Program-made: the position numbers and the translations under genes
Assembly (NCBI GenBank): GCA_965112735.1
Contig: OZ218955.1
Coordinates: 868,001 to 932,000 of the forward strand
Direction of reading: 5' to 3'
Source of the DNA: Phaeosaccion multiseriatum
Lineage: Eukaryota; Ochrophyta, other classes
DNA length: 64,000 nucleotides
The notes under the pieces: generated by a model
The model's database searches: none
What the model was told of the DNA's origin: nothing
Seen by the model: only the letters and a program-made list of their open reading frames with translations
Shown: in pieces, positions 29,416 to 44,744 of the stretch
Layout: every line of letters begins with the position of its first letter
Position numbering within the stretch: position 1 is the first letter of the stretch

Positions 29416-29918
29416 AAGATACATGGGCGTCCATGAGGATGAGGATAAGGATGGGGGGGTGTTGGGGGGAAGGGGTATATGGGCATGTACATGGAAAGGG
29501 GTGGTGAAGAAGGCACAAGGAGGATGCGCTTCTGTGGTAGTCAGTTAGGACGTAAGAACGTTGGTGGAAGATTAAAAGAAAAAAATAGGACGTTTATCAA
29601 CAATCAACGTCTCTGCCTACACAGCCCCGACGGAACTTGAACAGCCGCTACGACGGAACTTTGCAACTTGTCCAACGCTCGTCCACATCAGCCAATGGTT
29701 GGGGTCCCTGGGACTGGAAATAGGCGGGACATGTCTGGGTATCGCACCGTCATATACTCACTCACTGGAGGAGCGAGCTGCTGCCTGACCATGCACTGTA
29801 CAGTCGTTGTGTCTTTCAGCCGTTACTCTTTCGTCTGGCCGTCGTTGTGTCGTTCAGCCCCACCCCCCCCCCCCCCCCCTGGGTCCACCCCCAACCTCCT
29901 CCATCCCTTCTCTTTCCT
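29416..29918. other. Intergenic region
   Basis: Convergent region with no supported gene. A C run lies at 29863-29880. Confidence 0.5.
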
Positions 29919-30800
29919 TCAGCTCATTTCCTCCGCCATGCTCTCCCACACCTCGCTCCCGACACTCCAGGGCCTCTCCAGCGGCGGCATCCCCCTCTCC
30001 TTGCCGAAGGTCGGATCAGTCCTTCGCATAAGGTCCAATGCGCTTTGAGATCGGAAGAAGGCTGCCGCCGTATCTCTGATTCGCTGCTCCATTACGGGGG
30101 CCAGATGGTACCTCCGTGCCCCAGCCAAGGCCTTGTCCACCGAGGCATCGGCCGACAGGAGCTGCCGCACAGTGCCATGGTGGCCCTTGTAGATGGCGAG
30201 AAGCAGAGGGGTGCCGCCGATCAACATCTGGGCATCAATGGGGGATCCCGCAGACATAAGACAAGCGATGACTGACTCATGTCCTTTTTGAGCAGCAACG
30301 TTGAGAGGTGTTGTACCGTCGTTGGCCGCTGTCTCCACTCTGGCTCCCGCAGAGAGAAAGCGCTTAACCACGGCGTCGTAGAGGACCATATCCATCTGTG
30401 GGAGAATGTTCAAGCTCGGCGTGGGCCCTGATAAGCTGCTGTACCACTCTCCCGTGACCTTTGGTAGACGCCACCATGAGCGGAGTTACGCCATGACAGT
30501 CTGCCTTGTTCACATCCGCTTGAGCGGAAATGAGCTGCTCTTCCACGGAGGTGTACCCACACTTACAGGCATACCCAAGCGGAGTGCGTTCCGTGTCATC
30601 GGATTTGTCAATGCTCGCGTGCGCGGCGAGTAGCTGCTGCACAATCGTAGAATGCGCCCCCGACGAGATTGGCTTGGTCGACAGAGGCTTCAACATCCAA
30701 GAGCCGCCTCACCACCTGCTCGTGTCCATTAGCGGAAGCCCCCGTCAGTGGCGTGTCCCCGACACAGCGATGAGCTTCCTAACCAGCGCTTTCACAGTGG

Positions 30801-30878
<78 letters not shown>

Positions 30879-30990
30879 AGGTGCAACGAGGTGAGAGGGC
30901 GAGTGAGGGAGACGAAACGGACGAAGAGAGGGAATGAGGTGGAGTCATGCTTACCTCGACGGGGGAAGCTGTTGTCTGCTGACTGCTCAT
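29919..30990 (-). pseudogene. Ankyrin-repeat gene with frameshifts
   Basis: Exon 1 (30990-30955) encodes MSSQQTTASPVE and ends at a GTAAGC donor. After an intron filled by (TC)n (gene strand), ankyrin repeats resume: GDTPLTGASANGHEQVVRRL, then a unit containing TIVQQLLAAHASIDKSDD, TPLGYACKCGYTSVEEQLIS, VTPLMVASTKGHGRVVQQLI, TPLNVAAQKGHESVIACLMS and TPLLLAIYKGHHGTVRQLLS. The frame changes at about 30660 and again near 30370, each by one base, inside otherwise well-conserved repeats and without splice signals. A tail rich in Arg and Pro ends at 29919. Either the gene is decaying or the assembly has indels at these points. The repeats match those of the intact gene at 4795-5703 in style. Confidence 0.6.
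30808..30876. repeat. (GA)n microsatellite
   Basis: About 34 uninterrupted GA dinucleotides in the intron of the broken ankyrin gene. Confidence 0.97.
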
Positions 30991-31266
30991 GTCAGCTAGT
31001 CAGAGGGAAGTGGAGGAAAAAAGGGGGGGGGGAGAAGGAACAAAATTTCAGTTGGGTCCTCAGGGAGATCAGAGAATGAGAAGAGGAGGGTGAAGGAGCA
31101 GCAGAAGTAGCACGTGCGGGTACACACGAGCAGGGTTGATGTAGATCCTTGTGAGAAAGGAAGAAGCGAAGAAATTGCTCGGGGGGGCTCCGGATCAGGC
31201 TATCCTCAAGGAAGGCCGGATCGACTGATTTTATTTAGATCAATCAAGAGAGAGGGGGGTGGCACG
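30991..31266. promoter_or_regulatory. Divergent promoter region (ankyrin / glycerol kinase)
   Basis: 276 bp between the two start codons. A TTTTATTTAGA segment lies about 40 bp upstream of the kinase start. No other element is clear. Confidence 0.4.
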
Positions 31267-37003
<5,737 letters not shown>

Positions 37004-37683
37004 TTGTGAGTATGGAGAGAATGAGGAAGATGATGAGGACGAGAATGAGGACGAGGATGAGGATGTTGCTGATGTGAATGTGATAGATGATACCCACAGC
37101 CTTGCGTGTGGTGGAGGGGAAGGGGAAAGACGTAGAGAGGCGGGCGTTTGTGTCGTACCAAACCGTCCTCCCTCCCTCTCTTGAAGCACCTTGCAGCAAT
37201 GGCAATTTCTACCAGCAACCAAACAAACCACAGCCTCCTGCTGCTGTAGATTACTTAGGAGGATGTAAATAAAACAATGAACTAAACAGAGCATGGGAAA
37301 TGTTTGTTTTGATGTTTTGTTTTGTTTTTATTTGTGGATGGTCAGGCATCCCCATTCGTGGTCATATCCTCCCCACTATATTACATACTACAAAGAGTCA
37401 GCAACGCTCGCTCGTCCAATCAGAGGTTGGCAGTTAAGGACAAGTCAACCTTGTCTCGTAAGAAACCCTGGGGGAGGAGTCGAATGGCGCCCAACACAAC
37501 GAGCATGTTTAGGCAACTTTTCTAGTCTAAGCTGTGGTCTATGTTTTGTTGTGTTTGTGGTCTATGTGATTTTGCCCTCTCATTCCTCTCTCCCTCATCC
37601 CCCCCCCCCCCCTCCTCCCCCACACCCACACACGCGCGCGTCTCTTGCAGCACACACCGCTGTTAAATGCTTAGCCTCTCCGC
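37004..37683. other. Convergent intergenic region
   Basis: Lies between the glycerol kinase stop and the stop of the minus-strand gene. It includes a GATGAG-rich stretch (37015-37080) and a TTTTGTTTTG stretch (37300-37330). No gene was supported. Confidence 0.5.
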
Positions 37684-39318
37684 TTAGAGCTGGAGCGTCC
37701 TCTTGAAAGCGATGGATGACTTGCCCGTGTCCTCGAGAGGAATGTTGCCCGCCACTGTCCAGTTGTTGCCCTCCTTGAACTCCCAGTCTACGTTGGTCTT
37801 GCAGGCGGTCACCTCGATGGCGCCCTTTCCATCCTCGAGGTCACGGTTGAGTCGCACTGACACGTCTCCGCTCTTGAGGTCGAACTTGGGTGAGATCCTG
37901 TGTGTGTGTGTGCGTTAGGAGTTGGTTGGATTCGTTGTGGGTTACGTGGAGAAGGTGAGAACAGAAAGAATGTACTGAGAAAGCAGACCCGGAGCACGAG
38001 TACGACGAGACTTGTCGAGTTGACTCGCTTTCCCCTACCACCAACACAACCTTCATGTCTACCCAAAGCAGCAGCAGAAGCAAGCCAAGCACCACCAATT
38101 AATCGTCGATCAACCACATCAGTCTAACCTGTTGGAGTCGTCCAGCTTGTGCGACACCTCCACCACCACACTCTCGTCCCGCTGGTCCAGCGTCACCTCA
38201 GCCGTGGTGTCGGGTCCGTCGAGCTCCGTGTTGACGACAACAAAGCCGGTCTTCTCCTGCACGTTAACAGTGGGCTCAATGACGACTCGGCGTCCGTCCA
38301 TGTCCAGCTCCTTGTGAATGCGCACCGGCCCCACGACGTTGGTAGCGGTGTCGTAGTCGACGGTCACAGAGTCCTCTCCTTGGTTCAAGGTGGCCTCCAC
38401 GACGGTGGCCTTGGACTCCAGGTCGTACTGTTGATGGCGGTGTGGTTCGGGCAGACAAGAGAGCAGAAGAAGAACAAGAAGAAGATGTTAGTTGTCCGTT
38501 TGAAAAAATCAGACAAAACCCCTTTGGGGTGATGTGGCTGGCTGTGCATGAGGGCGTACACGCAAGAGACTTTGCGTACTCGCAGCAGCGTGATGCAATG
38601 ATCGAACACCGTATCCAACTACCAAACCATTGGCCCAAATGCGCAACGTTCTCTGCTAAGATTCTGAGGCTCAGCAACGCCGCTCGGCTGCGAGATTGCC
38701 GTCGCTGTTGCTGCACTGCGACTACTACGCTGCAGCAGTGCGATGCCTCGCTGCTGCGGCCTCTATACCAATTGTGCGAAAGCTGAAGGGAAAAGGACCA
38801 GTTCTCTGAACCCATGACCCAAACATACAGAACGCCCAAGATTCCTACTGCAGGAGCAACGGCATGCACCCGCACCGCTTTGCCCGCTGTGCCACCCCTA
38901 TTGCTGCACGGCTTCCCCCCCCGCCCTACCCTTCCTCGGCCCTCGCGCCGCCGCTGCTGCCGCGCATGTTCTGAAAAAAACAAACTGCTAAAATCCTGAT
39001 GTTGAAGTTCATTTTCTCTCTCACCTCGGCCTTGATCTCTGCCGCAACATTGTTGCCCTCATCGATGTCAGTCTTGCCGCGCACCCACACCGAGGTGGGC
39101 AGGCCTCTTGCCTGGTTGTACCTGTACTCGACTCCTGCGTTCACGTTGTCCAGCACCTCGTGCTCCCATGTGCCCTCGAGGTTGAGGCTTCCTGCCCCAT
39201 CGGGAAGGGAAGCGTCGTTGATCTCCACGCTGAGGCGAGGCCCCTGGATGTTCTGCAGGTTTGCTGCGTTGGCCACTCCGAGGAGGGCGGTGAGGGTGGC
39301 GATGCAGAAGGTCTTCAT
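37684..39318 (-). CDS. Secreted or plastid-routed beta-strand-rich protein, unknown function
   Basis: Minus-strand exons 39318-39025, 38427-38129 and 37897-37684 (phases 0 and 2) give 268 residues. The start at 39318 opens a clean signal peptide, MKTFCIATLTALLGVANA; the in-frame upstream Met at 39348 would spoil it. The mature protein is built of alternating short strands: LEGTWEHEVLDNVNAGVEYR, SVTVDYDTATNVVGPVRIHK, RRVVIEPTVNVQEKTGFVVV, TAEVTLDQRDESVVVEVSHK, FDLKSGDVSVRLNRDLEDGK and NWTVAGNIPLEDTGKSSIAF. The two-residue alternation of polar and hydrophobic positions looks like a beta-barrel or stacked beta-sheet, ending KRTLQL. I do not recognise the family. The final aromatic-poor strand argues against a classic outer-membrane barrel signal. 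Confidence 0.8.
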
Positions 39319-39407
39319 GGTGTAGGTAAAAAGTTGATTTGGATACAATTGATAATGAGCAGTGGCAGTGGCATTTGTGGCGTTGAAGGAAAATGGAAAA
39401 TGCGGAC

Positions 39408-39437
39408 TTCAACGTCGATTTTGAAATCGACATTGAA
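39408..39437. promoter_or_regulatory. 30-bp imperfect palindrome upstream of the beta-rich gene
   Basis: TTCAACGTCGATTT and AAATCGACATTGAA form two 14-15-nt arms with one clear mismatch and almost no spacer. It lies 90-120 bp upstream of the start codon, in the promoter or 5' leader. Confidence 0.5.
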
Positions 39438-39663
39438 CCCCTCGGGTCTGCCACGCACAACCACACACGCCTCGCGCACACCCTCACACACACCCACACG
39501 CCTGCCGTACACACCCCCTGCTCAGGCCAAGGGCCCGAAATACCGAGGGAGCGAGAGAGAACCTGCACCATGGAGAGAAGTGAGAAGTAGCTTGCAGGAA
39601 TGAGGGGGCGAGAGAACGGCCAAGTGGTCGACCGTGCTATCGACGACCGCTTTCTCGATATCG

Positions 39664-39747
39664 GCCCCTGACAAGGTTCTGAGGCAACACAGGTTCATCA
39701 GGTTCTGACCGGCGATAGCAGATAGCAGATAGCGCGTCAGGGGTCGA
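39664..39747. repeat. Palindromic dispersed element, copy 3
   Basis: GCCCCTGAC on the left and GCGCGTCAGGGGTCGA on the right, with a GATAGCAGATAGCAGATAGC ladder before the right arm, as in copy 1. The right arm shares GTCAGGGGTCGA with copy 2. Confidence 0.65.
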
Positions 39748-40375
39748 AAGTGGAAGGTGTGCCTCTTTCGAACATTTCTCTCCTTGACACATACGCCCTC
39801 ACGTCTACATCACTAAAACACGATGCTCCGAGAGCCGCGGCATACATGACGCATAAGGCAGGTATGTCGGTTGGGTCCCCAATACCCAATGCCTGAACTC
39901 AGGTGCAAAAAGCTCATGTGTATCCACTGTGTATCCACATTCCACACGCCAGCAGTTAAGTGGGCGGATCAGTTGAAATAAAAAAAAACACTTTGTGCTG
40001 CCTCTGGACCACTAACTGCTGCTGTGCTGCTGCTGCACGGGGTGGGGCGGTCGGCACTTGAAGCCACAAGCCCATTGAGCGAGATTCAGCGGCAGGAAGG
40101 CCTCAGCGTAGTATCAATGCATCTACAAGTATCAATCGCGAGGGGAGCTTCTCTCAGTCTCTCTCCCTGGCTCCCCAGACACTCTTATTCTTTTGTCTTT
40201 TGTGCGTGCTGCCTCCCCTTTATCACTGTGGCCCGGTCTGCTACAAGCGCTGCAGCTGCCGCCCCTGCTGCTGCTGCTGCTGCGGCAGCTGCTTCTCCTC
40301 CTCCTCCTCCTCCTCCTCCACTTCTCTACATCCGACAGTACTCGCCACCCCCCTCAAAGCTTGAAAGGGAAGGCT

Positions 40376-41820
40376 TTACATGACGCTCAGGAGCTCCACA
40401 TCTGAGCACGCAAGAGCAGGAGGAAGAGGAGGATGGGGGAAGGAGGAGGAGGAGGAGGGGGGGGGGGGGAGAAGGAGGGTTTAGGGTGGTGGCGAAGAGA
40501 CAAAACGGGCAGTCCCCTGTACCCCGCAGCAGAGGGGGGTGTGATACCAACAGGAGTTGGTGATACTGTAGCAACAGCAGCGGCAGCCTCCTCCTCTTCC
40601 TCCTCCCCCTCCTCCTCCTCCTCCTCTTCCTCCTCCCCCTCCCCCCCATTCTCCTCCTCCTCATCCTCATCCTCCTCCTCCTCCTCCTCTCCTTCTCACC
40701 AAAGTAGAGGGTAGCGTCGGGCGGGATGATGCCTCCGGCCCCCCGCTTGCCATAGCCCAGCTGGCTTGGCACCACAAGCTGGCGCCTCTCTCCCACCTTC
40801 ATGTCCAGCACCGCCTCGTCCCACGCCTTGATCACCTGCAGCAGTTGGTGATAAAAGGTAAGCAGCAGTTGGTGATACACCAGGTGATACAACAACAGCA
40901 GCAGCAGCAGCAGCCGGAGTAGCTGCGCCCCTCTCGCATAGCTGCAGCAGGCAGGCGTCCATCGGAAGAAGAGCCCAAAGGAAGGAAGAGGTGTGATAGG
41001 TCCGAACCCCTTTAGATACCTGTTCTGAACCCACCCACCTGTCCATTGCCAACTTTGAAGGTGAAGGGTCTTCCGCGGTCACGAGAGGAGTCAAACTTAG
41101 CCCCGTCCCCGTCAAAGCCGTTGAGCCAACCCGTGTAGTGAGCCTGCAGCAGTTGGTGATATCGCAGCAAGCGAGGGGCCAGCAAAGCAGGCAGGGTAAG
41201 GACAGAATACCTGCATCCTTTCCTCCTTTCCGCTCATCAACTCCCTCCCCACACTGCAGCATTGCAGCATTATGACGAGTGTAAGATTATAAACTGGAGA
41301 GTGATAAAGCATCCACTCCCTCCCCCCTCCTCATGCAGAAGTACGATCCTACCTTGACGCTGGATCCCGCTGGCGGCTGCGCTCCTGTGCCTTCCTTGAT
41401 GACCTTGTACTGCGAGGAAGCGCGGGAGAGGCGGGGGGGGGGGGGGATGGAAGGGAAAGGATGAAAAGAGGAGCTAACACAGCAACAGCGATTAGATTTC
41501 ATGGTCCTCCTTCACCTTTCACCCTTGGCTTGGGATTGATTTCACACCTGCAAGCCGCTGTCCGTGGTGATGAAGCCAGCGTCGTCCGCGAAGGCAATGT
41601 TGGCTCCTCCCGTTGCTAATCCTCCGGCCAAGACGGCTCCTGTGGTGGCGATGAAGTTTCTCCTGCCGTGCATGCTTGCGCTGTTGGGGCTGTTGCTCAT
41701 GCTCATGCTAACGGAGCGAGATGCTACCCGTCCGCATGCCTTGCCCGCCGCCAGAGGGACCGCGGTAAAGGCAGTGGCGCTTGGCAAAAGGGCAATGATC
41801 GAGAGAATGGCCGGACGCAT
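40376..41820 (-). CDS. FKBP-type peptidyl-prolyl isomerase, thylakoid lumen
   Basis: Five minus-strand exons in consistent phase, 198 residues: 41820-41548, 41409-41353, 41143-41039, 40835-40700 and 40401-40376. Targeting is tripartite: MRPAILSIIALLPSATA before FTA (the Phe-containing cleavage site of heterokont plastid proteins), a basic Ser-rich transit part, then the twin-arginine signal RRNFIATTGAVLAGGLATGG ending IAFA before DD. The FKBP fold is complete: YKVIKEGTG, HYTGWLNGFDGDGAKFDSS, RPFTFKVGNGQVIKAWDEAV, MKVGERRQLVVPSQLGYGKR, GGIIPPDATLYF and DVELLSVM. It catalyses cis-trans isomerisation of prolyl bonds and would assist folding of lumenal photosynthetic proteins. The start at 41820 is chosen over 41853 because it leaves an intact signal peptide. 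Two of its introns end in the dispersed GTATCACCAACTGCTGCAG motif. Confidence 0.93.
40585..40690. repeat. (TCC)n-rich tract in FKBP intron 4
   Basis: Interrupted CTC/TCC triplets, followed on the far side (40422-40470) by a GGA/GGG tract, so this intron can also fold on itself. Confidence 0.85.
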
Positions 41821-42059
41821 GTTTTGTTGTTGTGTGTGTTGGAAATCACACACACAGACCGTCCATCAGCTGCCTTCCCGTTGGCCCAACCGTCCCTTCT
41901 CCCTTCCTCCCTCTCCATATATCTCTCATCTCTTGAGAATATACATGTAGCTTAGATCACAGAGGAGAGGAGAGGAGAGGAGAGGAGGGAGAGGGGAGGA
42001 GAGGAGAAGAGAAGAGAGGAGAGGAGAAGTGGAGCATCGACGAGGATATCCGACAAGCG
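41821..42059. promoter_or_regulatory. Divergent promoter region (FKBP / GT8)
   Basis: 239 bp separate the start codons. ATATATCTC and GAATATACATG at 41916-41947 are candidate AT-rich promoter elements. A GAGAGGAGAG purine tract precedes the GT8 start. Confidence 0.45.
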
Positions 42060-42893
42060 ATGCCCCTTCCAGACCGACGTGCCTGCCTCTCCACGGGCCT
42101 CCTCCTCAGGCTCCTGCTACCGCCACTGCTGCTACTCCTGATCAGTCCCCAGCGCGTCATAGCCGAGGTTGAGAAGGAGGAAGCAGCACCATCGGTACTC
42201 CTCAACCCCGCGGATCCCATCGGGCAAGGGGAGAAGGGCATCGCCAAGCTCAAGAGTGCGCTCCTCGCCCACTGCAACGGCGAAGGCGAGGGCGAAGGCG
42301 CTATTTGGAGCGGGTGTAGGGGCGGGGAAGCCTTGGACAGGAAAGCTGTGGCTGTTTTTGGGGTCTGCGATGCCAACTATGTGGAGCACTACGCCACGGC
42401 GTTTGCCTCGATACGCAAGCACCACCCCACATGGGGAGACATGAGAGAGCCGGGCGAAGAAGCAGGAAGAGGGGGCGATGTCGACCTCTTTCTCTTTGTT
42501 GTGGAGGGAGATATTACTCCGTCGCTGCAAGAGCAGGTAAGGACAGACAGCGGATGGAGTCTTTCGTGCTCATCAACACTGGCTCCAAGTGTCACGTGTC
42601 CACCCCACTCACTGCTCCTTGTACCTACCCACATCAACCTCTGCACCCAACCACCTTCTCCCCCCCATTTCACCCCCCGCCGCTACCGGGCTAACCTCTC
42701 CCCCCTTTTCTCGCACACTTCCACACACACAGATATCCAAACCCTCAAATTAGTCCCACCCCCATCCATATGCGATAATCCATAAGCCACAGATGTCGCC
42801 CCCCGCCCTCTCTATCTCCACTTATCCCATCAAGAACGAACTGACCTCTTCCTGCCCCTCCCCACTCCTCATCCACTGCCATCCCGACACTTG

Positions 42894-42924
<31 letters not shown>

Positions 42925-44744
42925 CAGCCGGCCTGGAGAGCCCTCCTCTCTCCTCACCTCCAAGTCACCCCCCTTCCCATCGACCTCACCGGCGCCTTTG
43001 CCGGAGTACGCCGTGGCGAGGTCATCAACTGGTGAGGTTTGTGGCTTGTAGTGTCAATCAGTGTCAGTTGTAAAGGTGTTTATTGACCCCGACCAGTATC
43101 GAGAACCGATAACCCAATAACGATGAATTCCCATGGGCTCCCATCTTCCCCGTACACGTTCCTCAACCGAAGTGTGTACGTGGGGGCACCTTTAACCATG
43201 TCGCCATGTAGTGCCATCTGCTGCTACGTAAGAGTGACAAATATTATCCCCCCGTATGACGCCCCTCTCCAGGTGGGCCGCTGTGCCGGAGCTGCTTGCC
43301 CTAGTGGGCTACCCTCGCAGCGTGTACCTCGATGGAGACGTCATGGCCGTTAGACAGCTTCCGCTGCAGAGCATTTGGCAGCAGGTGCGAAGAAGTGGGT
43401 CATGTTAGAGGTGTATGGGGGTCGTGTTAGAGGCGTATAGGGCATGGCAAGGGTATGGCCTCTCCTGACCCCCCTTCCGCTATGTCTCCTCTCTGTACCC
43501 GACGTTACGCGAATTTATTCCATCAAAACCACACCACACCACACCACATCACACACCACACCACACCACACCCCACCCCACCTCAACCACAACCACACAC
43601 CACACCACCCATCCACTGCCATCTACGCCATCAGGCGCAAGGCGTGTCGGGGGCGCCTGCCGGAGTCATGATTGCTCACCTCGCCGCCACGGGACAGCAT
43701 GGAGCCGGGCAAAGGCTGCTCCAGGCCTTCAAGTCACACACCCGCACACCCACGCACCCACACGACTCAGCACGCGACTCACAGATGGATGCACACCAGA
43801 GGATGACGGAGGATGCACAACATGCTCGGGCGGTGGATGAGGTGGTGGCCGGCATGGAGCACTCTCTACACCACCTTAGTTTCCTCAACACCGGCGTGCT
43901 CGTGTTCAACGGCCTTGCTCTGGGGCTTGGGCAAGGAAAAGGCTTGGGGTTCTTCGCCTCCTTCCAGCAGTCCTTCTTAACCATGCAGCGCGGGGGGCTG
44001 CAACAAGCCGCCCAAGGTAAAGTAAGGGGTCTGTTTTTCTTCTTCTTATGGTCGCCATATTGTCACGTCTGATGCCATCCATCCGGATGAATCATCATAC
44101 TATCTGCTGCCATGCTTCGGTCATCAGTCATCACGTCTGCTGCCATCCATCCGGGATGAATCACATGACATCTACTGCCATCCTGATGAATCATGACCAC
44201 AGGCGACCAGGAGATCCTCGGCCTGTTATTGGCGCTGATATCCGCGAGAGAAGACCCAACCCTGCCCATTCCTGCTGTATCACCAACTGCTGCTGCTGCT
44301 GGGACGGGACGAGGAGAGGCAGCAACAGCAGAAGGAGCAGGAGGAGGAGGAGGAGGAGGAGGTCTGCCGATTCCAGCCGTGGGCAAGCACAAAATACACT
44401 ACCTACATCGAGCATGGAACTACCAATGCTCCAGAGGCTTCATTAGAGTGGCGATGGGCAACAGCAAGACGAAGGGCACGTTTCGCTGGATTCGGCAACC
44501 TCTGGGGCTGGGGGCGGACGGAAATGGCGGTTACAGTCACACCGAGTCGACGGTTACGGGAAGCGTCCCACCGCCGCCGGAAGCAGACCCCATCTTTGTG
44601 CACTTTACCTTCTCCAAGCCGTGGAAGGCAATGGATGGGTGGGCGGAGTGGGAGAGGACGGACGGAGAGAAGGTGGCCTACGCAAGGGAATGGGCGGCCA
44701 CTCGACGGGAATGGGAAGAGAAGGTGAAGCTGGACTCTGCATGA
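42060..44744 (+). CDS. Family 8 glycosyltransferase-like protein
   Basis: Five exons in consistent phase, 538 residues: 42060-42536, 42928-43031, 43273-43384, 43635-44016 and 44203-44744. The N-terminus has a Leu-rich signal/anchor ([17 protein letters not shown]), so the enzyme enters the secretory pathway and is probably a type II Golgi protein. GT8 signatures: AVFGVCDANYVEHYATAFAS at the nucleotide-sugar site, the metal-binding DxD in YPRSVYLDGDVMAVRQLPL, the LNTGVLVFN strand, and HYLHRAWNYQC toward the end. GT8 enzymes transfer sugars from UDP- or other nucleotide sugars with retention of configuration; acceptor and sugar are not predictable here. Exon 5 contains an in-frame insert between two PIPAV segments that includes the dispersed motif. 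The acceptor of exon 2 (42928) was chosen by phase. Confidence 0.8.

Larger units (their letters stand above)
39319..40375. other. Intergenic region with two hairpin-forming sequences
   Basis: Upstream of the beta-rich gene and downstream of the FKBP gene. It contains the 30-bp palindrome (39408-39437), palindromic element copy 3 (39664-39747) and CTG/TCC tracts near 40268-40320. No gene was supported. Confidence 0.55.
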
